From an uncultured Alistipes sp. (GTDB lineage Bacteria; Bacteroidota; Bacteroidia; Bacteroidales; UBA932), in the NCBI GenBank assembly GCA_900550465.1, contig URSC01000022.1, forward strand, positions 1 through 31,339: 31,339 nucleotides of DNA, read 5' to 3'. Shown here piece after piece: positions 1 to 10,036 of the stretch; the stretch's first letter is position 1; every line of letters starts with the position of its first letter. Below the pieces are notes generated by a model. That model worked only from the letters and a program-made list of their open reading frames with translations, did no database searches and was not told the origin of the DNA. The position numbers were made by a program, and so were the translations under genes.

Positions 1-517
1 CCACTAGCGAGCCCTTCCCCGGCCGGCCGTTGTCGCGGAAGAGCCGGGCCGCCTCGTCGTTGGTCATCTTCTTCTTCTCGAAAGGCAGGTCGGCGGCGAT
101 TATCTCCGCCATCCGCTTGCGGAGGGCTCCCACCCTGTCCGCTCCTGCCGGTTCGGTGACATATACCCTGTCTCCGGTATCGCGGCGCAGCTCGCCGTAC
201 AGGCCGTTGGGCAACGTATAGTCTAAGAAAAGGCTGAGATCGGGGAACAAGTCCACCGCCGCCTTCTGCAGCACGAACGACAGGGAGCGGGAATAGGTCC
301 TGCGTCCGTCCGGATGCGTGCAGTCTATGAACTTGACGGTATGGGACGTATATATCGGGAAGGTCAGTTCCTTGAGCATGTTGTCCACAAGCGCGGCCAC
401 CACCGGATACCTGCATCCGGTGTCTATCTTCCGTGCCAGCTCGCCCACCGTCGTCCCGGGAGCGCAGTCGTAAAAGCCCTGCAGGCTGTCGCAATATACC
501 GTAATCATATCTTTCAT
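1..517 (-). CDS. Nucleoside (uridine) kinase-like protein, N-terminal part only
   Basis: Open reading frame entering from the left edge; about 172 N-terminal residues are visible and the kinase core lies outside the window. The protein starts MKDMITVYCDSLQGFYDCAP and continues with a GTTVGELARK stretch, which looks like the small TGS-type domain found at the front of Bacteroidetes uridine kinase/phosphoribulokinase-family proteins. Around residues 115-165 it resembles the second additional domain of threonyl-tRNA synthetase. The first ATG is at 517, one base after the uvrA stop; a second in-frame ATG at 508 (MITVYC...) fits the usual family start equally well. It is the third gene of the MBL-uvrA-kinase operon. 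The family call rests on the N-terminal architecture alone because the P-loop is not visible. Confidence 0.7.
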   Translation of the reverse strand, partial: MKDMITVYCDSLQGFYDCAPGTTVGELARKIDTGCRYPVVAALVDNMLKELTFPIYTSHTVKFIDCTHPDGRRTYSRSLSFVLQKAAVDLFPDLSLFLDYTLPNGLYGELRRDTGDRVYVTEPAGADRVGALRKRMAEIIAADLPFEKKKMTNDEAARLFRDNGRPGKGSLV

Positions 518-518
518 C

Positions 519-3374
<2,856 letters not shown>

Positions 3375-3376
3375 GC

Positions 3377-4051
3377 CTATGCGTTCTGCTGCCGGTCTAT
3401 CTCCCTTGCAATGATATCTTCTAAGAAAGGATTGGTCATCTTTTCCCGTCCGATATCGGTGGCGGGACCATGACCGGGATATACCACTGTATCCACGGGC
3501 AGGGGCAGTATCTTGGTGCGGATGCTCTCACTGAGCAGGTCGAAGTCCCCTCCAGGAAGGTCGGTGCGTCCGATGCTGCCGCAGAAGAGGGTGTCGCCCG
3601 TGAAGACGTAACCGCCCTTCTCATCGTAGAAGAGCACCCCGCCGGCGGTGTGTCCGGGGGAGGCCAGTACCCTGAGCTGTATTGTCCCCACATTGATGAT
3701 GTCTCCGTCCTTTATGTCGTGGACATTGTCCTCCGAAGGCTGCTCGAACTCGTAGCCGAAGTAGCTGCCGTAGGAACTGGAGCGCCTGAGCTGAGGGATG
3801 TCGGCCGCCGCGAGGTATGTGGGTATGTTCCACTTCGAGGCCACGAAGGCATTGCCCATCACGTGGTCGAAATGGCCGTGGGTCTGGAGTATCATCCGGG
3901 GATGCAGATGCTTCTCCTCGATAAACTTCACCAGTCTGTCCTTCTCCGACTGCTTGATGCAGCCCGGGTCGATTATCGCGCACTCTCCCGCCTCGTCGTA
4001 GAGCACGTAGCAGCAGGTGCGCAGGTCGTTGAAATAGAATGTCTGAATCAT
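3377..4051 (-). CDS. Metallo-beta-lactamase-fold hydrolase (glyoxalase II-like)
   Basis: A 224-aa cytoplasmic protein with the full MBL metal-binding set: HGHFDH at residues 58-63, H134 in SPGHTAGG, D153 in TGDTLF, and H194 in YPGHGP. This arrangement is typical of the GloB/YcbL group of small hydrolases acting on thioesters such as S-lactoylglutathione. It lacks the long C-terminal substrate domain of classical glyoxalase II, so the substrate is not known and YcbL-like is the safer description. It heads a tight operon with uvrA (two-base gap). The start MIQTFYF is a common family start. A perfect TAnnTTTG element lies only four bases upstream, implying a leaderless or nearly leaderless mRNA if that promoter is the one used. 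Confidence 0.85.
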   Translation of the reverse strand: MIQTFYFNDLRTCCYVLYDEAGECAIIDPGCIKQSEKDRLVKFIEEKHLHPRMILQTHGHFDHVMGNAFVASKWNIPTYLAAADIPQLRRSSSYGSYFGYEFEQPSEDNVHDIKDGDIINVGTIQLRVLASPGHTAGGVLFYDEKGGYVFTGDTLFCGSIGRTDLPGGDFDLLSESIRTKILPLPVDTVVYPGHGPATDIGREKMTNPFLEDIIAREIDRQQNA

Positions 4052-4055
4052 GTAG

Positions 4056-4063
4056 CAAAAATA
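4056..4063 (-). promoter_or_regulatory. Candidate -7 element for the MBL-uvrA operon
   Basis: TATTTTTG on the minus strand matches the Bacteroidetes -7 consensus TAnnTTTG. It ends four bases before the ATG at 4051, so transcription would begin at or next to the start codon. I see no good -33 TTTG at the expected 19-21 base distance, which keeps confidence low. Confidence 0.4.
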
Positions 4064-4094
4064 GCAAGATTTACCGAATCTCGGCTATTTTGAC

Positions 4095-4102
4095 TAAATT
4101 TG
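4095..4102 (+). promoter_or_regulatory. Candidate -7 element for the AAA-like/PD-(D/E)XK gene
   Basis: TAAATTTG matches TAnnTTTG. Transcription would start near 4108-4110, downstream of the possible TTG codon at 4100, so translation should begin at ATG 4124 or 4130 instead. No clear -33 box is seen. It is divergent from the MBL promoter, with the two elements about 30 bases apart. Confidence 0.5.
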
Positions 4103-4123
4103 GAGTCGGAAACGAAAACGCGC

Positions 4124-5695
4124 ATGACCATGGACACACAGCAGAGACTATACCCGATAGGCATACAGACATTCGCGGATATACGGAATGAGAACTACCT
4201 GTACATCGACAAGACCGAGTACGTGTACCGCATGACCCACTCCGGGGCAAGGTACATCTTCCTCAGCCGCCCCAGGAGGTTCGGCAAGTCACTGCTGGTA
4301 TCCACCCTCCACAGTTACTTCGAGGGGCGCATGGAGCTTTTCAAGGGACTGGCCATAGAGGTGCTGGAAAAGGACTGGACGGCGTATCCGGTGCTGCACT
4401 TCGACATGAGCTTAGCAAAGCATACGGACAAGGAGCAGCTGGAAGCAATGTTGGGAAACCAACTCTCTTATTACGAGAAAGAATACAATGTCGCTCCAGA
4501 AAAGATAGGCCCGAACCTCAGACTGAAAAATCTGATTGAGGCCGCATACAGGCAGACCGGGCAGAAAGTGGTCGTGCTCATCGACGAATACGATGCACCC
4601 CTGCTGGACGTAGTGCACGAGGATACGGTCCTTCCGGTGCTCCGCAACGTCATGCGCAACTTCTACAGCCCCCTCAAGGCCTGCGACCCGTATCTCCGCT
4701 TCGTCTTCATGACCGGCATCACCAAGTTCTCCCAGCTCAGCATCTTCAGCGAGCTCAACAACCTGGAGAACATCAGCATGCTGGAGCAGTACGCAGCCGT
4801 ATGCGGCATCACCGAGGAGGAGATCCTTACCCAGATGAGCCCGGACCTGGAAATTCTGGCCGGAAGGCTGGGCCTGAGCCGGGAAGATACCTTCGCCAGA
4901 CTGAAAGCCAAGTACGACGGTTATCACTTCACCTGGCCCTCCCCAGACATATACAACCCGTTCAGCCTCATCAGGGCCTTCGCCAATGCAAAACTCGACT
5001 CCTACTGGTTCGGAAGCGGAACTCCGACATATCTCATAGAGATGATACGCAAGTTCCGCATGACACCCATCCAGCTGGGAGAGACCTGCAAGGCCGGCAA
5101 GGACGAGTTCGACACTCCCACAGAGAGGCTGTCCAGCATCATCCCCCTGCTCTACCAGAGCGGATACTACACCATCAAAAAGGGCATTCCCGCCATCGAA
5201 TCCTATACTTTGGGCATACCGAATCAGGAGGTACGCATAGGTCTGTTCCGCTCGCTGATACCGTACTACGTGACTCCTGACACCATATCGGCCTCCTCAA
5301 CCCTCATAACCATGGCCGAATGCCTCCTCGAAGATGACATGGACGGAGCGCTGAAGGCCATGCAGACCTTCCTCGGCACCGTCCCCTACACCGACAACAC
5401 CGGTTACGAGGGCCATTGGCAGCAGGTACTCTACATCATCTTCTCCCTCCTCGGCTACTTCGCGGACGTGGAGGTCCGCACTCCGAAAGGCAGAGTGGAC
5501 ATGGTCATGCGCACGGCCACCAGACTCTACTTAGTGGAGCTGAAGCTCGACGCCGGCGCGGATGCCGCCATGCAGCAGATAGACCTGAAGCAGTACCCCG
5601 AACGCTTCGCCCTCTGCGGCCTCCCAGTCGTCAAGGTCGCGATCGGCTTCGACCGGGAGACACACAACATCTCCGGCTGGAAGATTTCACAATAA
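4124..5695 (+). CDS. AAA-ATPase-like / DUF1703 PD-(D/E)XK nuclease-family protein
   Basis: About 523 aa (521 if the ATG at 4130 is used). The N-terminus has the family signature LPIGIQ-like (YPIGIQTFADI), a modified Walker A PRRFGKS and a Walker B VVVLIDEYDAP, followed by TGITKFSQLSIFSELNN. The C-terminal ~110 residues carry a PD-(D/E)XK-type core, GRVDMVMR...LYLVELKLD, with Asp and the ExK pair in place. Proteins with this architecture occur in many copies in gut Bacteroidales; their function is unknown and they are often annotated simply as AAA-ATPase-like proteins. The upstream -7 element argues against starting at TTG 4100. The gene appears monocistronic because the next gene has its own promoter seven bases after this stop. 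A role in DNA processing is inference only. Confidence 0.85.
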   Translation: MTMDTQQRLYPIGIQTFADIRNENYLYIDKTEYVYRMTHSGARYIFLSRPRRFGKSLLVSTLHSYFEGRMELFKGLAIEVLEKDWTAYPVLHFDMSLAKHTDKEQLEAMLGNQLSYYEKEYNVAPEKIGPNLRLKNLIEAAYRQTGQKVVVLIDEYDAPLLDVVHEDTVLPVLRNVMRNFYSPLKACDPYLRFVFMTGITKFSQLSIFSELNNLENISMLEQYAAVCGITEEEILTQMSPDLEILAGRLGLSREDTFARLKAKYDGYHFTWPSPDIYNPFSLIRAFANAKLDSYWFGSGTPTYLIEMIRKFRMTPIQLGETCKAGKDEFDTPTERLSSIIPLLYQSGYYTIKKGIPAIESYTLGIPNQEVRIGLFRSLIPYYVTPDTISASSTLITMAECLLEDDMDGALKAMQTFLGTVPYTDNTGYEGHWQQVLYIIFSLLGYFADVEVRTPKGRVDMVMRTATRLYLVELKLDAGADAAMQQIDLKQYPERFALCGLPVVKVAIGFDRETHNISGWKISQ

Positions 5696-5701
5696 TTTCC
5701 T

Positions 5702-5709
5702 TACTTTTG
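5702..5709 (+). promoter_or_regulatory. Candidate -7 element for the deoxynucleoside kinase gene
   Basis: TACTTTTG matches TAnnTTTG and is followed by GCAC, a frequent context. Predicted transcription start is near 5716, leaving a leader of about 20 bases before ATG 5737. The -33 region would fall inside the last codons of the preceding gene and is not a clear match. Confidence 0.55.
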
Positions 5710-5736
5710 CACATAGAAAGATTAAGTCAAGACAAT

Positions 5737-6351
5737 ATGCACATAGCGGTAGCAGGAAACATAGGCAGCGGCAAGACCACCCTGACGGGTCTGCTGGCCA
5801 AGCATTACGGATGGGAGCCGCACTTTGAGTCGGTGGATTTCAACCCCTATCTCGTGGATTTCTACAACGACATGCAGCGCTGGTCGTTCAACCTCCAGGT
5901 GTACTTCCTCAACAAGAGGCTCAAGGACATCGTCGAGTTCCAGAACTCGGGGAAGAACGTGATTCAGGACCGCACCATCTACGAGGACGCGATGATATTC
6001 GCGCCGAACCTGCACGACATGGGGCTGATGGACTCCCGCGACTTCGACAACTACACCTCCCTCTTCGAGCTGATGCAGAAGATGGTGGGCTACCCCGACC
6101 TGCTGGTCTACCTGCGCTCGTCGATTCCGAACCTCGTGGAACAGATCCAGAAGCGCGGCCGCGAGTATGAGAACAGCATCCGCATCGACTACCTCAAGGG
6201 CCTCAACGACCGCTACGAGCAGTGGATATCGGAATACAAGGGCGAGCTGCTGATAGTGGACGTGGACACCTGCCGGTTCGAGGACCGCAAGGAGGACTTC
6301 AGCCAGGTCTGCGACCAGATAGACGCCAGGCTCTTCGGACTTTTCCAGTAA
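5737..6351 (+). CDS. Deoxynucleoside kinase
   Basis: A 204-aa cytoplasmic kinase of the dNK family (deoxyadenosine/deoxyguanosine/deoxycytidine kinases), which phosphorylates salvaged deoxynucleosides using ATP. The P-loop GNIGSGKTT is at residues 7-15, the DRT substrate/catalytic motif (QDRTIYED) around 77-84, and an arginine-rich lid KRGREYE around 139-145. Length fits the bacterial family. The reading frame is open much further upstream, but the P-loop normally lies within the first 15 residues and the promoter is at 5702-5709, so ATG 5737 is the start. The exact nucleoside preference cannot be read from the sequence. An imperfect hairpin follows the stop and probably ends transcription. 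Confidence 0.9.
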   Translation: MHIAVAGNIGSGKTTLTGLLAKHYGWEPHFESVDFNPYLVDFYNDMQRWSFNLQVYFLNKRLKDIVEFQNSGKNVIQDRTIYEDAMIFAPNLHDMGLMDSRDFDNYTSLFELMQKMVGYPDLLVYLRSSIPNLVEQIQKRGREYENSIRIDYLKGLNDRYEQWISEYKGELLIVDVDTCRFEDRKEDFSQVCDQIDARLFGLFQ

Positions 6352-6376
6352 AACAGCAAATCAGCTGTAAAATTAG

Positions 6377-6413
6377 AGAGGCCGTCCCCGATCTGGCGGA
6401 GACAGCCTCTTTC
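6377..6413 (+). terminator. Probable terminator after the deoxynucleoside kinase gene
   Basis: AGAGGC (6377-6382) pairs with GCCTCT (6405-6410), and the stem continues inward with mismatches (GTC/GAC). A short T run follows. It sits between two convergent genes and may work in both directions. Confidence 0.5.
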
Positions 6414-6440
6414 TGTAAGGTGTGAGCGGGTTATTAATGG

Positions 6441-7028
6441 TTATCTGTTAGCGTTGACACTGTGGCGGTAACCGGCCTCGAGGGCGGCTATGTTCTTGTC
6501 CACGATATCCTGTCCCTTGCGGGAGAACACCTTGGCCACGGCGTCGCGGACGGCCTCATAGCTGAGGTCCATCATGGGGATGGCGGCACCGAGCAGTACC
6601 ATATTGGCGGCCTGGGCGGGTGCTCCGGCCTCTTTGGCAAGAGCCTCGACATCCAGCATCACCGTATGGGGCAGTTTCTGCAGATGCGCGTATATCTCCT
6701 CTTTGTCGGGATAGTTCGGAATATTGACGAAAGGCACCGACGATGTTACGATCCATCCGTCCTTGGACAGCTCCTGCACATAGCGGAGGGCCTCCATGGG
6801 CTCGAGGGACATGATGATGTCCACCTTGCCGTAAGGGATCAGGTCGCTGTGGATAGGCTCGGAGGATATGCGCAGGTTGCTCTGTACGTCGCCTCCGCGC
6901 TGGCTCATTCCGTGAACCTCGGCCTGCTTGATGTGAAGACCGTTGGTGAGGGCGGCCTCTCCGAGGACTGTGGCGATGGAGAGGATTCCCTGTCCTCCCA
7001 CACCGGCTAATATTATGTCTTTTTTCAT
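6441..7028 (-). CDS. iorB: Indolepyruvate ferredoxin oxidoreductase, beta subunit
   Basis: A 195-aa subunit of the 2-oxoacid:ferredoxin oxidoreductase family, gamma-domain type. It pairs with IorA to oxidise aryl pyruvates (from aromatic amino acids) to aryl-acetyl-CoA, or to work in the reverse direction. Characteristic features are the N-terminal GVGGQGILS glycine-rich motif (residues 9-17) and EVHGMSQRGGDV (about 38-49). It lies 30 bases downstream of iorA on the same strand, so the two should be one transcription unit. The gene ends close to the convergent deoxynucleoside kinase gene with a hairpin between them. Confidence 0.92.
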   Translation of the reverse strand: MKKDIILAGVGGQGILSIATVLGEAALTNGLHIKQAEVHGMSQRGGDVQSNLRISSEPIHSDLIPYGKVDIIMSLEPMEALRYVQELSKDGWIVTSSVPFVNIPNYPDKEEIYAHLQKLPHTVMLDVEALAKEAGAPAQAANMVLLGAAIPMMDLSYEAVRDAVAKVFSRKGQDIVDKNIAALEAGYRHSVNANR

Positions 7029-7058
7029 ATCGGATTCTAAGTTTTTACGGATTTGACA

Positions 7059-8684
7059 TTACTGCTGCTTTTTCTCCCTGGCGTGACGCTTGAAGGTCTG
7101 GATGCACTCGCGGCGGGGGATGACCACCGATACTCCTTTATATTCAACCTCCTCGCGGATAACGTTCTTTATCTCCTCCATGTTCTTGGCCAGAGGCACC
7201 ACCACGCGGATGTGGGCCGGATCGACTCCGACTCCGGCGCAGATGCTCTCTATCCTGCCCGTACCTGCCGAGTCCTGTCCTCCGGTCATACCGGTGGTGA
7301 GGTTGTCGGAGATGATGATGACCACATTGGCCTCTGAGTTGACGCAGTCGAGCAGACCGGTGATACCGGAGTGGGTAAATGTGGAGTCACCTATGACGGC
7401 GAACGAGGGGAACTGCCCGGCGTCGGCGGCTCCCTTGGCCATGGTGATCGAGGCGCCCATGTCGACCGTAGTGTGGATAGCCCTGAACGGAGGCAGAGCA
7501 CCGAGGGTATAGCAGCCTATATCGCTGAACACGCGGGAGTTCTCATACTCGGCAGCCACCTCGTTGAGAGCGGCGTACATGTCCCTGTGACCGCAGCCCT
7601 GACAGAGGGCGGGCGGACGGGGCACTACGATATCGTCCTTGGGGAATGTCTTGTGGGGATTGAGATGCAGGGCTGCACGGACGCTGTCGGGGCTAAGCTC
7701 GCCGGTACGGGGGAGCAAACCGGTAAGACGTCCCTCCACCTGTATCTCGGAGCCTATCATACCGCGGATCTTGTCCTCCACGAAAGGCTGTCCCTCCTCC
7801 ATCACGATGACGCGGTGCACGCCCGAGGCCACCATCTCGCCCACCAGCTTGCGGGGAATGGGGTAGCGGGTGAGTTTCAGGACACCACAGGGCACTCCCT
7901 TGGGAAAATTCTCCATCAGGTAGTTGTATGCAATACCGCAGGCGACGATGGCCAGTCCCCTGTCCTCTCCTGGTGTGAAGCTGTTGTGAGGGTCCTCTGC
8001 GGAATCCAGGCCGAACTGCTTCTTGTCCTTGATGAGCTGTTCGTTGCGGACGCGGGAGTTGGCGGGAAGGAGGATCCACTGCTTGGGATTGTCGGGAAAA
8101 TGAATCCGGTTCTGGGGGCGGATGTCCTCACTGCCGTCCTTCAGGGTCCAGGTGGACACCTCCGCCCTGGAATGAGCCATACGGGTGGTGATGCGCATCA
8201 GTACGGGAATCTTCATCTTCTCGGAGTAGTCAAATGCCTCCCGCACCATGTCGTAGGCTTCCTGCTGGCAGGACGGCTCATAGTAGGGAATCATGGCAAA
8301 ACGGCCGTAGAAGCGGGAATCCTGTTCATTCTGAGAGGAATGCATCGAGGGGTCGTCGGCGGCCACCACCACCAGGCCTCCGTTGGCTCCGGTCATGGCG
8401 GAGTTGACGAAGGCGTCGGCGGCCACGTTCATGCCGACGTGCTTCATGCAGACCATGGCGCGCTTGCCCATATAGGACATGCCGAGAGCCGCCTCCATGG
8501 CGGTCTTCTCGTTGGTGCACCACTTGCAGAAGATACGCTCAGAGGCCGGATCGGCCTTCTGACGGTTCTGGATGTACTCGGTAATCTCCGTAGAGGGAGT
8601 TCCGGGATAGGCGTAGACACCGGAAATGCCCGAATGTATAGCCGCCAGTGCTATGGCTTCATCGCCAAGTAATAGTAATTTCAT
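7059..8684 (-). CDS. iorA: Indolepyruvate ferredoxin oxidoreductase, alpha subunit (no ferredoxin domain)
   Basis: A 541-aa TPP-dependent subunit. The N-terminal pyrimidine-binding domain starts LLLGDEAIALAAIHSG and includes GVYAYPGTPSTEITEY; the C-terminal TPP-binding domain has CQGCGHRDMYAAL at about 361-373, and GDSTFTHSG with a downstream Asn corresponding to the metal/diphosphate motif. Archaeal IorA proteins end with a domain carrying two 4Fe-4S clusters. Here the protein stops at RHAREKKQQ shortly after the TPP domain and has no cysteine-rich segment, so electrons must leave through another component. Short IorA forms are, to my knowledge, usual in Bacteroidetes. A good promoter (TTTG, 20 bases, TAAATTTG) lies upstream and gives a leader of about 45 bases. 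Confidence 0.92.
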   Translation of the reverse strand: MKLLLLGDEAIALAAIHSGISGVYAYPGTPSTEITEYIQNRQKADPASERIFCKWCTNEKTAMEAALGMSYMGKRAMVCMKHVGMNVAADAFVNSAMTGANGGLVVVAADDPSMHSSQNEQDSRFYGRFAMIPYYEPSCQQEAYDMVREAFDYSEKMKIPVLMRITTRMAHSRAEVSTWTLKDGSEDIRPQNRIHFPDNPKQWILLPANSRVRNEQLIKDKKQFGLDSAEDPHNSFTPGEDRGLAIVACGIAYNYLMENFPKGVPCGVLKLTRYPIPRKLVGEMVASGVHRVIVMEEGQPFVEDKIRGMIGSEIQVEGRLTGLLPRTGELSPDSVRAALHLNPHKTFPKDDIVVPRPPALCQGCGHRDMYAALNEVAAEYENSRVFSDIGCYTLGALPPFRAIHTTVDMGASITMAKGAADAGQFPSFAVIGDSTFTHSGITGLLDCVNSEANVVIIISDNLTTGMTGGQDSAGTGRIESICAGVGVDPAHIRVVVPLAKNMEEIKNVIREEVEYKGVSVVIPRRECIQTFKRHAREKKQQ

Positions 8685-8736
8685 AAAAAAGTATAATTTG
8701 CTCTATCAATTTTAAAGGAAAATCAGTGCGTAGGTT

Positions 8737-8768
8737 CAAATTTATAACGAATTATCCGAAAAGGCAAA
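8737..8768 (-). promoter_or_regulatory. Promoter of iorAB
   Basis: On the minus strand, -33 TTTG at 8768-8765, a 20-base spacer, and -7 TAAATTTG at 8744-8737. This is a complete match to the Bacteroidetes housekeeping promoter and the best one in the window. Confidence 0.75.
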
Positions 8769-8807
8769 ATTTTTTCATTCAAATTACATAAAGTCACTGA
8801 AAATACG

Positions 8808-8815
8808 TATGTTTG
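8808..8815 (+). promoter_or_regulatory. Candidate -7 element for the panC operon
   Basis: TATGTTTG matches TAnnTTTG. The ATG at 8809 lies inside this element, so it cannot be in the mRNA if the promoter is real; the next in-frame ATG at 8836 becomes the start. No convincing -33 box is present. Confidence 0.55.
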
Positions 8816-8835
8816 CCCCCGATTTCCGTAAAGTC

Positions 8836-9681
8836 ATGAACACAGCTAAAACCTTGGCGGACTTCGAGTCCGCCCGCAAGTCTCTAGGAGACAAAACAGT
8901 AGGATTCGTCCCCACAATGGGGCCACCTCACGAGGGGCACGCATCCCTTATCCGCAGGGCAGTCGCCGAGTGCGGCGCCGTAGTGGTATCCGACTTCGTC
9001 AACCCGACCCAGTTCAACAATAAGACCGACTTCGAGACCTATCCCCGCATCCTCGACCAGGACAGCGCCTTCGTCGAGGCACTCGGAGCGGCCGTCCTCT
9101 TCGCCCCCAGGGTAGAGGACATCTATCCCGCCGGCACGGATTATGATCAGAGAATCTTCGACCTCGGAGGCCTGGACCAGTACGGCGAGGGTCCCCGCCG
9201 CCCCGGACATTTCAACGGCATGGCCCAGGTGGTCACCCGCCTCTTCGACATCGTCCGCCCCGACAGGGCCTATTTCGGAGAGAAGGACTTCCAGCAGCTG
9301 GCCATCATCGAGTATTTCGTCAAAAATCTCCACTACCCCATAGAGATAGTCCGCTGTCCCATCGCAAGGGCAGAGGACGGACTGGCCCTGAGCTCCCGCA
9401 ACAAGCTCCTGACCCCGGCCCAGAGAGCCGCCGCCCCCCACATCTACGCCTGCATCCGGCAGACAGTGGACATGGTAGGCAAAATGCCGGTGGCCGAGGC
9501 GGTAAGGAAGACCACGGAACTCATCGACGCCGAACCGCAGCTCAGGACGGAGTATGTGGAAATCATAAATTCATTAAATTTGCGCCCTGTCTCCAGCTGG
9601 GACGAGGCGGAGCACCTGCGGCTGACCTGCGCGGTCTACGCCGGAGAGGTCCGTCTGATAGACAACATAGCACTCAAGTAG
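8836..9681 (+). CDS. panC: PanC, pantothenate synthetase
   Basis: Joins pantoate and beta-alanine using ATP to form pantothenate; cytoplasmic. From ATG 8836 the protein is 281 aa, the normal family length, and the P-T-M-G segment falls at residues 26-29 as expected. The nucleotide-binding HxGH is H32-E-G-H35, and GEKDFQQL and the KMSKS-like SSRNKLL are present. The residues between M28-G29 and H32 are Pro-Pro, where the usual sequence is small-Leu (as in MGALHEGH); this is unusual but leaves the catalytic residues intact. The stop is one base before panD. The earlier in-frame ATG at 8809 is embedded in the likely -7 promoter element and would add nine atypical residues. Confidence 0.95.
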   Translation: MNTAKTLADFESARKSLGDKTVGFVPTMGPPHEGHASLIRRAVAECGAVVVSDFVNPTQFNNKTDFETYPRILDQDSAFVEALGAAVLFAPRVEDIYPAGTDYDQRIFDLGGLDQYGEGPRRPGHFNGMAQVVTRLFDIVRPDRAYFGEKDFQQLAIIEYFVKNLHYPIEIVRCPIARAEDGLALSSRNKLLTPAQRAAAPHIYACIRQTVDMVGKMPVAEAVRKTTELIDAEPQLRTEYVEIINSLNLRPVSSWDEAEHLRLTCAVYAGEVRLIDNIALK

Positions 9682-9682
9682 A

Positions 9683-10036
9683 ATGTACATCGAAGTAATA
9701 AAATCCAAGATCCACAGAGTCACCGTGACCCGCGCCAATCTCGACTACATCGGCAGCATCACGGTGGACCGTTCCCTGATGGAGGCCGCCGGTCTCTTCG
9801 AGGGCGAGAAAGTCTCCGTGGTCAATGTCACCAACGGCAACCGGGTAGAGACCTACGTCATCCCCGGAGAAGAGGGCAGCGGCAGCATCGAACTCAACGG
9901 CGCCGCGGCCCATCTGTTCGCTGCCGGAGACATCGTAATCATCATGTCCTACGCCATAGTGACTCCGGAAGAGGCCGGGACCTTCCGTCCGAAGGTTATC
10001 TTCCCCGATACCAGAACCAATAAACTCGTCCTGTAA
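9683..10036 (+). CDS. panD: PanD, aspartate 1-decarboxylase precursor
   Basis: A 117-aa pyruvoyl-dependent enzyme making beta-alanine for pantothenate synthesis. The self-cleavage site G24-S25 is in YIGSITVD, where S25 becomes the pyruvoyl group. The C-terminal region with NGAAAHLF and GDIVIIMSYA matches the family. It starts one base after panC and ends exactly where the flippase gene begins, so the three are translated from one message. Length and motifs are standard. Confidence 0.96.
   Translation: MYIEVIKSKIHRVTVTRANLDYIGSITVDRSLMEAAGLFEGEKVSVVNVTNGNRVETYVIPGEEGSGSIELNGAAAHLFAAGDIVIIMSYAIVTPEEAGTFRPKVIFPDTRTNKLVL

Noticed and set aside
5416..5736. Upstream extension of the deoxynucleoside kinase frame
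   Set aside because: It lies inside the preceding gene in another frame, and the kinase P-loop is normally at the N-terminus; the promoter at 5702-5709 also places the start at 5737.
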